Assembly: GCA_027311125.1 (NCBI GenBank)
Contig: DAICZO010000306.1
Span: 1-11,145 of the forward strand
Reading direction: 5' to 3'
Source of the DNA: Acidobacteriaceae bacterium
Lineage (GTDB): Bacteria > Acidobacteriota > Terriglobia > Terriglobales > Acidobacteriaceae
Length of the DNA stretch: 11,145 bases
The translations under genes and the position numbers were made by a program. Each line of letters opens with the position of its first letter. Positions within the stretch are counted from its first letter, which is position 1. The notes under the pieces were generated by a model. The model was not told where the DNA came from. It saw only the letters and a list, made by a program, of their open reading frames with translations, and did no database searches. This document shows, one piece after another, positions 1-6,682 of this stretch.

Positions 1-2
1 GC

Positions 3-254
3 AATAGCTGGGGCGGCGCCACGCAGGCACTGACGGCGCTACGGACGCCCCGCTGGATGCCGCACTATGGCAAGCAGGCGGAGTTCAATCACCTGATGCA
101 GCAGTGGTGCGAGGACATCCTGCGGCACGGCGAGTTTCGCCAGCAGATGGATCCGCTGACTGGAGAGTTTACCCAGGCAGACCCGAGCGGCTACTCGCCG
201 ACGGCGTTGGTATTTTTGGACTTTGCGCGCAGACTGGCTCATGCGGCGGTGTGA
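3..254 (+). CDS. C-terminal end of an MGH1-like / trehalase-like glycoside hydrolase (5' truncated by window edge)
   Basis: The reading frame is open from the first bases and ends at TGA 252-254, leaving 83 residues of a protein that starts outside the window. The visible tail begins NSWGGATQAL and runs through MPHYGKQAEFNHLMQQW, MDPLTGEFTQ and a final YSPTALVFLDFARRL. This matches my memory of the end of the (alpha/alpha)6-barrel of MGH1-like or trehalase-like glycosidases, where a late barrel helix carries the YSPTAL-type segment. By family knowledge these enzymes hydrolyse alpha-glycosidic bonds in di- or oligosaccharides. The substrate cannot be read from this fragment, and the catalytic acids lie upstream of the window. 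The stop codon sits in the junction of a 13-bp tandem duplication, so the C-terminus may be recently altered. The family call is moderately sure; the truncation is certain. Confidence 0.6.
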   Translation, partial: NSWGGATQALTALRTPRWMPHYGKQAEFNHLMQQWCEDILRHGEFRQQMDPLTGEFTQADPSGYSPTALVFLDFARRLAHAAV

Positions 255-266
255 TGCGGCGGTGTC
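241..266. repeat. 13-bp tandem duplication spanning the stop codon of the first gene
   Basis: ATGCGGCGGTGTG (241-253) is followed directly by ATGCGGCGGTGTC (254-266), with 12 of 13 bases identical. The TGA stop of the glycoside hydrolase (252-254) lies across the junction. Because 13 is not a multiple of three, adding or losing one copy changes the reading frame at the end of the gene. Confidence 0.85.
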
Positions 267-557
267 GATACGGCGTGGGCAGCAAGACGCACACAAGAAA
301 AAGGGTGGGAGAGTATCATTCAGGCCGCTGAACTACGCTGCACTGTACTCTCACCACCCAGACCGAAGTCAACGTCGAATTGTGAGTTAGAGTGCTCCTC
401 CGGCAGCAGGTTTGTCCAGTGGCAATTGCCGGGGACGATGATCTGATCGAAACTGCTTGATTTGCCGTGGTCCGAGGGGCTGTGTCGCGCAGGCAGGAAT
501 GGTCTTACGCCCCGGCGTGCCTTGGCCCGCCGCACAGCGAGAGCATGCTTCCCTGCC
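255..557. other. 303-bp gene-free stretch between two convergent genes
   Basis: No convincing coding region is present. It lies between the glycoside hydrolase stop (plus strand) and the L,D-transpeptidase stop (minus strand), so it is 3' flank for both. It holds a minus-strand terminator hairpin (298-359), the 10-bp palindrome GGCAATTGCC at 421-430, and a near-perfect small hairpin at 513-532 with arms CGGCGtGCC and GGCcCGCCG. A minus-strand frame stays open across part of it, but it only continues a shadow of the transpeptidase gene. Confidence 0.6.
298..359 (-). terminator. Likely intrinsic terminator of the L,D-transpeptidase transcript
   Basis: Arm 303-315 (GGGTGGGAGAGTA) pairs with arm 346-359 (TACTCTCACCACCC) over 13 base pairs with one bulged base. 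The loop is 30 nt. Read on the minus strand, the stem is followed immediately by TTTTTCTT (complement of 295-302), as expected for an intrinsic terminator in that direction. The plus strand has no T-run after the stem. The long loop is unusual. It sits about 200 nt past the transpeptidase stop codon. Confidence 0.55.
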
Positions 558-2315
558 CTACAGCGTGTCGCCATCACTGGGCTTGGTTTCGGGTGCGGGC
601 TGCATCGGGTACGGTGGACCCTTGGCCAGCACCTGCTGCAGGTCAGCGTCGTAACCGTAGATATCGTCGAAGAAGTGGACGTGGCCGTCATCTTCCACCA
701 GACCGGTGACGTAGAAGATGACAACGGGAATCGGGGTCTTCAACGGGACCGTGCGGTTGTTCGGTCCGTCGTTCATGGCGGCCTGTACCTTGGCGAGATC
801 CCAGGTCTGGCCGTCTTTGTCCTGTTGGTCGCGCAGCACCCATGCGGCGAGTTGATCCGGTTGCTGCACGCGGATGCAGCCGTGGCTGAAGTCGCGGCGA
901 GTGCGGTCGAAGAGCTGCGTTGCGGGAGTGCCGTGAAGATAGATGCTGAACTGGTTGGGGAACATCAGCTTGACCAGTCCGAGGGAGTTTTTGGGGCCGG
1001 GCCGCTCACGTACCAACGCTGAGCCCTGCATCAACTGCTTTGCCGTGAAGCTGGTGAGGATGTCGCCTTTGCTGTTGGTGACCTCAAAGTTTTTGCTGGC
1101 GAGATAGCCGAGGCCGCTGCGATTGATGTGCGGCATCAGCTCGTTTTTGACGATGCTGTAGGGGACGTTCCAGTAGGGGCGGAAGACGAGGTACTTCATC
1201 ATCTGCGCGAAGACCGGCGTCTGGTGTGCGCCGAGCACTTTGCCCACGACGACCTTCATGGTGAAGGCTGGCTGATGATCGGCGTCGTAGACGTGCAGGA
1301 CAAACTCCGGCAGGTTCACCATCAGCGGTGCGTTCAGATATTCGTTGGGCAGCCAGCGCCAGCGCTCCAGCGAGTCCTGCAACTGGATGACGCGTTCGTT
1401 GAGCGGCACGTTCATGTTTTTGATGGTTTGCGGGGTGAGTTGTCCGTCGACCGCGATGCCGTGGCGATGTTGATAGCTGCGGATTCCGGCGGAGAGTTGC
1501 TCATCCAGCACCGTTGCCGTGGAGGTTGCGTCGGCAGACAGATCGCCTTCCAACTGCAGCCGTGCCAGCAACTGCGGCAAGGCAGGATAAGCATCGCCGA
1601 GACGCACCGGCTTCTTGACCAGCGGCAATGGATCGGCAGGCTGAGCGACCTGCTGTTTTGCCAGCGCGAGGTAGCGCACCAGGGCGGCCTCGGTCTTGCG
1701 GTACTGGTCGGAGTCTGGCTCTACGCTGGCGATCAGCTTGGGTACATCGGGTGCGTCGACCGCGTTGTCGGAGACAAACTGCGCCAGGTCGTACTTCTTG
1801 GATTGGACGTTGATGCCGAAGCGGAAGTGCTGCGGATTGACGCGTCCGATGCGGAGATCGGAGATGTAGCGCATGACGTTGATGGTCATGGCGACGTTGA
1901 ACTCGGAGATAGCATCGGCTGCAGCCTGGCCAGCGGGCGCCTGCAGTTGGGCCAGTCGTTGCGGCCAGCGGGGGGCGTCGTAGTCGAGCGGGTTGAGGCC
2001 CTTGGCTTCCGCATCCTGAAAGGCCTGGATGAACGCCAGCGCCTGTGGCGTCGGCTTGCCATCCCGAGTCCAGGCAACCTCAAAGTTGCGGTCGTTGAAG
2101 AACTGGGTGACGGCAGACTGGTAGTCGGAGAAGTCCGGCCAGCGCAGCGTGACTAACTGCTTGGTCGCCACCAGCGCCTGCAGGTTGCCAGCATAGTCGG
2201 TGGAGTTCTCCTGCGAGATGGTCTTACGTGGTTTTTTGCATCCACCCGCCAGCAGCAGGAGTGTGACGGCACAGGTAGCACTAAGAGTGCGAAGCGGAGA
2301 TCTCCGTATGAACAT
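558..2315 (-). CDS. YcbB/LdtD-type L,D-transpeptidase, predicted lipoprotein
   Basis: This 585-residue protein should form 3-3 cross-links between peptidoglycan stem peptides in the periplasm. The N-terminus is a lipoprotein signal (basic residues, then VTLLLLAGGC), so Cys26 is the expected lipidated residue, although the lipobox is slightly non-standard (AGGC). Residues about 55-190 match the YcbB scaffold domain. Residues about 235-300 (HRHGIAVDGQLTPQTIKNMN) are a peptidoglycan-binding type 1 domain. The YkuD-type catalytic domain follows at about 325-500, with His461 and the SHGCIRV motif containing the catalytic Cys480. The tail PIPVVIFYVTGLVEDDGHVHFFDDIYG is typical of the YcbB group. 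Length fits the family. The ATG at 2315 has AGGA seven bases upstream. The upstream gene on the same strand ends 123 bp away, so co-transcription is possible but unproven. A long 3' untranslated segment follows. Confidence 0.93.
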   Translation of the reverse strand: MFIRRSPLRTLSATCAVTLLLLAGGCKKPRKTISQENSTDYAGNLQALVATKQLVTLRWPDFSDYQSAVTQFFNDRNFEVAWTRDGKPTPQALAFIQAFQDAEAKGLNPLDYDAPRWPQRLAQLQAPAGQAAADAISEFNVAMTINVMRYISDLRIGRVNPQHFRFGINVQSKKYDLAQFVSDNAVDAPDVPKLIASVEPDSDQYRKTEAALVRYLALAKQQVAQPADPLPLVKKPVRLGDAYPALPQLLARLQLEGDLSADATSTATVLDEQLSAGIRSYQHRHGIAVDGQLTPQTIKNMNVPLNERVIQLQDSLERWRWLPNEYLNAPLMVNLPEFVLHVYDADHQPAFTMKVVVGKVLGAHQTPVFAQMMKYLVFRPYWNVPYSIVKNELMPHINRSGLGYLASKNFEVTNSKGDILTSFTAKQLMQGSALVRERPGPKNSLGLVKLMFPNQFSIYLHGTPATQLFDRTRRDFSHGCIRVQQPDQLAAWVLRDQQDKDGQTWDLAKVQAAMNDGPNNRTVPLKTPIPVVIFYVTGLVEDDGHVHFFDDIYGYDADLQQVLAKGPPYPMQPAPETKPSDGDTL

Positions 2316-2438
2316 CCAACCATCCTGACGTATTCCGTGTTGATTGTGTGTAGCAGGTGTCGCTTGAATCCTGTTCGATGCAAAAACCTGTTGAACCAGC
2401 GGTTGGCGAATGCGGTACAGATCGCTGTTGGGTCCCGG

Positions 2439-3641
2439 CTAACGGCTGAGTGCTGGCAGCGTGGTCAGGCAGAGAAGCGCCTGGGTGAGCAGAATCATTC
2501 CGCTGAGGCCTAGAAAGAGTTTGCGATGGCGGGTCTCGAAGACATCGGCAAAGACTCCGCCGATAAACGTGAACAGGAAGGGTAGCGCCCATAGCCATGG
2601 CTGCGTGATGGTTTGAGTCGTCATCAGCGGCAGCAACAGCAGCGAGGTGACCAGTGGCACCGTATTGCCGAAGTAGCGGCTGCGCCGGACGCCGAGGTAG
2701 ACGATGACGGCAACGGCGGCAGCGACGGTGATTGGGCCGTTGGTGAGGCTGGCAAACAATGCCCTGGCGTTCTCCAGGGTGAACCAGAAACGGCCACCGC
2801 CACCGGTAAAGACGTAGCTGAAGGGCGCGGGACGGAAGGAGTAGAAACCGAAGAGGATGACCAGTCCGCCGATCGCGGCAAATATCAAAATCTGCATGAC
2901 GTAGCTGCGGCGGCGCTCGGCGACGTAGAGCATCAGCACTAGCGCGAGGGTAAAGCCGATCATCGCGGCGAGCAGATGGGCTGCGGCCGTGAGCCCCAAA
3001 GCAGCCGTCAACAGCAGGAAGCGTGGCCGCCACCTGCGCCGGGGGCCTTGCATGGCGTGGGCCATACCAATGGCGGCGTATACCAGCCCGTACAGCCCCC
3101 ACATGGCCAGGACCTCGTTATTGGGAGCCACTGCGAAACGCAGAACATCCGGAGAGAAGCAGTAGAGGCCCAGCGCGAGGAATGCGCCTTCGTTGCCGAA
3201 CATGCGCCGTGCGACCCACCACAATCCAGCGCCCAGCCATAGCGCAAAGAGCACAAAGGGCAGATGCAGCAGATACTTGACGCTGCTCAACTCGTGGCGC
3301 GCCTCCCAGGTGGAGCCGTTGAGGATGCCGCCGGAGTAAAGGCGATCCTGAGGCTTGCGGAGGTGGTCGGCGGCCAGCAGTGTAAGCCTCTGCACGGTAA
3401 GCGGAAAGCCCGCGAGACGATAGGCAAAGGTGCCGTCACCGTTCAGGTTGCCGCAGGTGGTGAAGTATCCGGCCAGCGGTGAGGGGCGCTCCCACATCTC
3501 GCGGCCGCAGCGGGCGAACCGATAGTCCTGCGGCGAAAGCTGCTGGCGGTTGATGACCCACAGACTCTGCGCCAGCAGACACAGCAACAGCATGCCAGCC
3601 CAACGTTGCGGCCGGCCAATCTCAATCTTTGGAAACGTCAT
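2439..3641 (-). CDS. Polytopic membrane protein, GT-C (PMT/ArnT-like) organisation, function unknown
   Basis: I do not recognise a specific family. Numbered from the ATG at 3641, the 400-residue protein has one hydrophobic segment near residues 15-33. An outer loop of roughly 90 residues follows, with two cysteines (about 45 and 63). After it come about eight further hydrophobic segments. The stretch LPFVLFALWLGAGLWWVARRMFG and the segment after it strongly recall the second and third helices of PMT_2/ArnT-type glycosyltransferases, which move sugars from lipid-phosphate donors on the outer membrane face. However, the acidic pair usually found in the first outer loop of those enzymes is not obvious, so transferase activity is only a possibility. 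An in-frame TTG at 3650 preceded by GGGG is an alternative start. It is divergent from the DUF2251-like gene and upstream of the L,D-transpeptidase, so a cell-envelope role fits the context. Confidence 0.8.
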   Translation of the reverse strand: MTFPKIEIGRPQRWAGMLLLCLLAQSLWVINRQQLSPQDYRFARCGREMWERPSPLAGYFTTCGNLNGDGTFAYRLAGFPLTVQRLTLLAADHLRKPQDRLYSGGILNGSTWEARHELSSVKYLLHLPFVLFALWLGAGLWWVARRMFGNEGAFLALGLYCFSPDVLRFAVAPNNEVLAMWGLYGLVYAAIGMAHAMQGPRRRWRPRFLLLTAALGLTAAAHLLAAMIGFTLALVLMLYVAERRRSYVMQILIFAAIGGLVILFGFYSFRPAPFSYVFTGGGGRFWFTLENARALFASLTNGPITVAAAVAVIVYLGVRRSRYFGNTVPLVTSLLLLPLMTTQTITQPWLWALPFLFTFIGGVFADVFETRHRKLFLGLSGMILLTQALLCLTTLPALSR

Positions 3642-3698
3642 GCCCAGCAAATCGACCCCGCTTGTCCCTGATGCGTGTACTTATCGTATCGTGAAGAA

Positions 3699-4136
3699 AT
3701 GGAGTCGCTCACCTTTGCCCCCGGACGCGCTTTTCTCTCGTCAAACTCTCCCACGGTTCCCTGGACGGTGGTTTTTGAGGACGAGGGGCTGGCTGGTTAT
3801 TTTTACGCCTGCGACCGCTCGCAGGAGATCCACGAGAACAGCATTCTGGACGCGATGCTGATCTACAACGTCGGCGCACTGGCACGCAGCGATGCAGCGC
3901 TGGAACGGCCGTCGCCGGAGCGGATCGCCTCCGTCCAGTGGTCGCGGGATGGCCTGCAGGCGGTGCTGTACCTGGATGGCGTGGCGCAGGCCCTGTACGA
4001 CTTTCAGGCGAGGACCGGGATGTGCCGCATGGACTTTCCTAACTTCATGCAGGAGCAGGGAGAGACCTGGCGAAAGTCGACCCATGCGTGGAACGATGCG
4101 GCACTGCAGCGGTTTGAGGCGGCGCTGTACGCCTAA
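3699..4136 (+). CDS. Small DUF2251-like cytoplasmic protein
   Basis: The product has 145 residues from the ATG at 3699, or 153 from an in-frame GTG at 3675. Neither start has a good ribosome binding site. The sequence has no signal peptide or membrane segment. The pattern WTVVFEDEGLAGYFYA, then ILDAMLIYNV, then VQWSRDGLQAVLYLDG and LYDFQARTGMCRMDFPNF follows what I remember of DUF2251, a small bacterial family without assigned biochemical function. Conserved acidic and aromatic residues in the first two motifs are the clearest match. I cannot confirm this without a profile search. It starts very close to the divergent membrane protein gene, so the promoters must overlap. Its stop faces the stop of the nucleotidase gene 23 bp away. 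No partner gene suggests a role. Confidence 0.8.
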   Translation: MESLTFAPGRAFLSSNSPTVPWTVVFEDEGLAGYFYACDRSQEIHENSILDAMLIYNVGALARSDAALERPSPERIASVQWSRDGLQAVLYLDGVAQALYDFQARTGMCRMDFPNFMQEQGETWRKSTHAWNDAALQRFEAALYA

Positions 4137-4159
4137 GGCGGTCGAGTGGATGCGCGGGG

Positions 4160-4687
4160 TTAGCCGAGGAACAGCTTCTCGACATCCAGCCAGTCATTAA
4201 CGCGCCGGAATCCGGTGACGTTGACATTGTGGGGAGAGCTGTACAGGATGCCTTCACCTTCAAAACGCCGCAACTGGCGCGGGTTATCGTCGATCAGGTA
4301 CTCCGCGCGCAGGATACCCTTGTCGCCGCAATAGACGATGTGCGAGGCGGGAATAAAGGGAAAGTAGCGCTCCAGCCAGCGATATTTAGCCGAGAACGAC
4401 GTGGGTACTTCCATGGCGGCGGTCGCGATAAAGACCTCGTAGCGCTTCTGCAGGGCGCGCATCACCCGCTGCGACTCCGGCATGACTTCGAGCACCTCGA
4501 AGAAGTCTTCAGATCGCAGGTAGGCCTCGAGCGCCGGGTGGCGGTCGAGCGAGACGACATCCCACAGCCACTTGCCCTGCAGATCGTCCTTGGTGATCTG
4601 TTCATCGTGATCGCGGTTGTACCGCAGCAGATGCTCTGCGACGGCATCCGCCATCACCTCGTCCATGTCTACACAAATGCGCTTCAA
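4160..4687 (-). CDS. 5'(3')-deoxyribonucleotidase-like HAD hydrolase (NT5C type)
   Basis: The product is a small cytoplasmic HAD-superfamily phosphatase expected to remove phosphate from (deoxy)ribonucleoside monophosphates. Numbered from the TTG start it has 175 residues. Motif I is DMDEVMAD with nucleophile Asp7 and acid/base Asp9. Motif II is FIATAAM with Thr89. A lysine near position 123 (CGDKG) is the motif III candidate, and LIDDNPRQ supplies the metal-binding Asp133/Asp134. The ending DWLDVEKLF is also family-like. I chose the TTG at 4687 because GAGG lies five bases upstream and the protein then begins MKRICVDMDE, as I remember for relatives. An ATG at 4702 would add five residues but has no visible ribosome binding site. 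It follows the zinc-ribbon gene by 28 bp and is probably in its operon. The exact substrate is not determined. Confidence 0.88.
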   Translation of the reverse strand: MKRICVDMDEVMADAVAEHLLRYNRDHDEQITKDDLQGKWLWDVVSLDRHPALEAYLRSEDFFEVLEVMPESQRVMRALQKRYEVFIATAAMEVPTSFSAKYRWLERYFPFIPASHIVYCGDKGILRAEYLIDDNPRQLRRFEGEGILYSSPHNVNVTGFRRVNDWLDVEKLFLG

Positions 4688-4692
4688 CAGTC

Positions 4693-4696
4693 CCTC
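4693..4696 (-). promoter_or_regulatory. Shine-Dalgarno GAGG favouring the TTG start of the nucleotidase gene
   Basis: On the minus strand GAGG (4696-4693) stands five bases before TTG at 4687-4685. The alternative ATG at 4702-4700 is preceded by ACTACTTTGGTTGC, which has no purine-rich site. This decides the preferred start. Confidence 0.5.
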
Positions 4697-4715
4697 ACAC
4701 ATGCAACCAAAGTAG

Positions 4716-5495
4716 TTACAAAGACCGGATAATGGAGGCGGCGATGCTTTCCACTGGCACGGTCTTACGCTGCGGCGCGTCGCGGGCCGGGTCGTAGTAC
4801 AGCAGGCGTCCGCAGCTTTCGCATGTCATCATGGTACTGTCATCGCCGCGATCGCGCAGGTCGTTCCAGCGCTGCGGGCGCAGCATCATCTGGCAGGCCA
4901 TGCACTTCTGATTCAGCCCTTCGGCCAGTCCGGTACCCTTGGCCTTGGCGATTCGGTCGTAGAGCGAGAGCGCTTCTTCGCCGATGCCGGCGCGTACGGC
5001 AGCCCGCTGCTGTTCGACGGCAGCCAGAGCCGTCCGATCGCTGGCGATGGTGGCCGCAGCCCGCACCCGCTCGCGCTCCAGGGTCTCGGTCGCCGTCGCA
5101 ACGGCTTCATCGGCCAGTTGCTTCTGTGCATCCAGTGCTTCGCTGCGTTCCATGCTCTCTAACTCGGCGTCTTCGATCTTGCTGATTTCGCCCTCGGCAA
5201 AGGCGATCTCATGCTCGAACGCGGTGACCTGCACGGTGGTGGTGGCGAGGTCCATCTGCTTGCGAACGCGGGCGATCTTGGCCTGATGGTCCTTGATATC
5301 GGACTCTTGCCGACGTCGCTGAAGCTCTTCTTTTGCAATGAGATCGAGGATCAGGGCACGCTGGCCCTGGACGGCTTTGAGCTTGGTCTCCAGCCCTGCG
5401 ACCAGCTTGGGCAGCGCGGTCATCTCGTCGCGCAGACGCTTGGCTTCAATGTCGTGAGTCTGTAGCACAATCAGCTGTTGTAGATCCGGATGCAT
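4716..5495 (-). CDS. Coiled-coil protein with C-terminal C4 zinc ribbon (DUF164 / zf-RING_7 family)
   Basis: The product has 259 residues, with no signal peptide or membrane span. Residues about 1-175 are highly charged and helical, rich in E, K, R, A and Q, consistent with a long antiparallel coiled coil. The conserved segment MDLATTTVQVTAFEHEI corresponds to the MxxVKTxREYxAL-like region of the family. The C-terminus carries a zinc ribbon with Cys198, Cys201, Cys225 and Cys228 (CMAC and CESC). The family is widespread in bacteria and often sits beside a NIF3-like gene, which is absent here. Its molecular role is poorly defined; nucleic-acid or protein binding is often suggested. The ATG at 5495 is chosen over an in-frame start at 5531 because a perfect AGGAGG stands six bases upstream. 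It leads a probable two-gene operon with the nucleotidase. Confidence 0.92.
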   Translation of the reverse strand: MHPDLQQLIVLQTHDIEAKRLRDEMTALPKLVAGLETKLKAVQGQRALILDLIAKEELQRRRQESDIKDHQAKIARVRKQMDLATTTVQVTAFEHEIAFAEGEISKIEDAELESMERSEALDAQKQLADEAVATATETLERERVRAAATIASDRTALAAVEQQRAAVRAGIGEEALSLYDRIAKAKGTGLAEGLNQKCMACQMMLRPQRWNDLRDRGDDSTMMTCESCGRLLYYDPARDAPQRKTVPVESIAASIIRSL

Positions 5496-5501
5496 GGTGC
5501 T

Positions 5502-5507
5502 CCTCCT
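5502..5507 (-). promoter_or_regulatory. Consensus Shine-Dalgarno AGGAGG of the zinc-ribbon gene
   Basis: CCTCCT on the plus strand reads AGGAGG on the minus strand, six bases before ATG 5495-5493. It rules out the longer in-frame start at 5531. Confidence 0.8.
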
Positions 5508-5608
5508 GCGGCTTGCTGCGGCCAAGTGCACCAGCAGCGGAAAAAACCGAGTCTAGCATGTGGGTGGCCCATGCGAGGTGCTAACGACCACACGGCGGCA
5601 CCTGCATC

Positions 5609-5637
5609 GCCACAACCAGGCCCAACCGCCGTAGAAT
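5609..5637 (+). promoter_or_regulatory. Possible promoter of the 310-residue protein gene
   Basis: TAGAAT at 5632-5637 matches five of six bases of a TATAAT -10 box and lies 35 bp upstream of the ATG at 5672. Seventeen bases further upstream is GCCACA (5609-5614), which matches only the ACA half of a -35 box. This is a sequence match only. Confidence 0.3.
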
Positions 5638-5671
5638 AATAAAACAAGCACCCTAAGGACGATATCAACGC

Positions 5672-6604
5672 ATGTACACAAGCACTCAGGCGATTTTGGC
5701 AGGACAGGTAGAAGCTGCGGCAAAGGCCGCCGGACTGGCAATACTTTCGAGCGACGTAGGCGCGGACTTCTCGGGCAACCCGACGACACGATTTACGCTG
5801 GCACTAGCGAACGACACTGCCCGGTCGGAAGTGCTGGAACTGAGCGATAAGTTCGACTTCAGCCACACGGACCTGCTGGGCGAAGTGCAGGTCTATCTGG
5901 CGGAGACGGCCAAGCGGCTGAAGAATCCCCGTCCGGACTGCTATCTGACGCTGCACGGAATTCCGTTGAGCTTTGGCAGGTTTGCGTGGCCGTTCCACAC
6001 CTCTACCTCTGGCGCCGATACGCTGCTGGTGCACGGAGAGGTTCGCCTGGAAGATGGCGAAGATAGCGTGCTGCACGCCAAGATTGCAGCCTCCATGACC
6101 CTGACGTTTGCGGAAATTGTGCTGGCTCCGGAGCAGCCGTTTGCGGAAGGCTTTATCTATAACGCCGTGCGCAAGACGATGGATCAGGGACAGTTGGAGC
6201 TGGTGAAGAGCGGCAATCGCCAGCCGGTGCCGGTGACTACGCGCTACTACAGCCGCTGGCAGAAGAAGTTCAGCTTCAACGATACGACCGAGGCGCAGCG
6301 GATGGAGTATCTGGCGGCCAAGGTGTACTGGCTCTCCGGCGTGCTGGGTGGCGGGCAACCCGTGTGGTTGCTGGATCCGCGCGATGCTCAGTACCTGAAT
6401 GCGAGTGTGGCCGAGTTGAAGCAGGCCGCCGAAGCACTGGCTGGAGAAGGCATTATCCAACTGGCGACCGATACGGAGTACGGCATACCGACGGAGGCCC
6501 TGCTGGGGCATCGCGCCCGCTACGAAGTGGAGTTGGCTGAGGCACTTGCGTTTTTGAAGCCAACATTCAATGAAGACATGCGTGGCGGCCACACGAACAT
6601 GTAA
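5672..6604 (+). CDS. Uncharacterised 310-residue cytoplasmic protein
   Basis: I do not recognise this protein. It lacks a signal peptide and hydrophobic spans. The N-terminal third is mixed alpha/beta, beginning with an alanine-rich helix (QVEAAAKAAGLAIL). The middle holds a striking segment, LTLHGIPLSFGRFAWPFHT, followed by LLVHGEVRLEDGEDSVLHAKIAASMTLTFAEIV, which reads as consecutive beta strands. The segment after it (FAEGFIYNAVRKTMDQGQLELVKSGNRQPVPVTTRYY) is rich in aromatic residues. The last third looks helical, with repeated alanine and glutamate residues, and ends in GGHTNM. ATG 5672 has AAGGA upstream but at a long spacing of about 12 nt. It is divergent from the zinc-ribbon operon. 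The gap of 78 bp to the next gene includes a possible promoter, so the two may be separate transcripts. Coding potential looks real because of its length and regular composition. Confidence 0.85.
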   Translation: MYTSTQAILAGQVEAAAKAAGLAILSSDVGADFSGNPTTRFTLALANDTARSEVLELSDKFDFSHTDLLGEVQVYLAETAKRLKNPRPDCYLTLHGIPLSFGRFAWPFHTSTSGADTLLVHGEVRLEDGEDSVLHAKIAASMTLTFAEIVLAPEQPFAEGFIYNAVRKTMDQGQLELVKSGNRQPVPVTTRYYSRWQKKFSFNDTTEAQRMEYLAAKVYWLSGVLGGGQPVWLLDPRDAQYLNASVAELKQAAEALAGEGIIQLATDTEYGIPTEALLGHRARYEVELAEALAFLKPTFNEDMRGGHTNM

Positions 6605-6633
6605 TTTGCAGTGTATTTCGAGGGTGTGATAGT
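6605..6633 (+). promoter_or_regulatory. Weak promoter candidate of the small exported protein gene
   Basis: TTGCAG at 6605-6610 and GATAGT at 6628-6633 are 17 bp apart, with three and four of six consensus matches. They lie directly after the stop of the preceding gene. The evidence is weak. Confidence 0.25.
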
Positions 6634-6639
6634 GTTCTA

Positions 6640-6665
6640 CCGGCCAAAATGTGCAGTATGGCCGG
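6640..6665 (+). repeat. Perfect 7-bp inverted repeat in the leader of the small exported protein gene
   Basis: CCGGCCA (6640-6646) and TGGCCGG (6659-6665) are perfect inverted arms separated by 12 bp. The structure ends nine bases before the GAGGA ribosome binding site (6674-6678). No T-run follows, so it is not a terminator. It may be an operator or a leader hairpin. Confidence 0.6.
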
Positions 6666-6682
6666 AAATGAATGAGGACACT

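Noticed and set aside
421..430. 10-bp palindrome GGCAATTGCC
   Set aside because: It is a single isolated palindrome with no second copy or nearby promoter; chance is a sufficient explanation.
320..724. Minus-strand frame running past the transpeptidase stop into the gene-free stretch
   Set aside because: More than a third lies over the transpeptidase gene in another frame. The rest has no ribosome binding site of its own, and the composition is shadow-like.
1128..2156. 342-codon open frame on the plus strand opposite the L,D-transpeptidase
   Set aside because: It is fully antisense to a gene with clear domains, and its composition (H, V, D, G, R and Q rich) is typical of a high-GC shadow frame.
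2281..3102. 273-codon minus-strand frame overlapping the GT-C-like gene and the intergenic gap
   Set aside because: It overlaps the membrane protein in another frame, and its product is R/P/H-rich without domain signals.
4127..4140. Short palindrome CGCCTAAGGCG at the DUF2251-like stop codon
   Set aside because: The loop is one base, too tight to fold, and no T-run follows on either strand.
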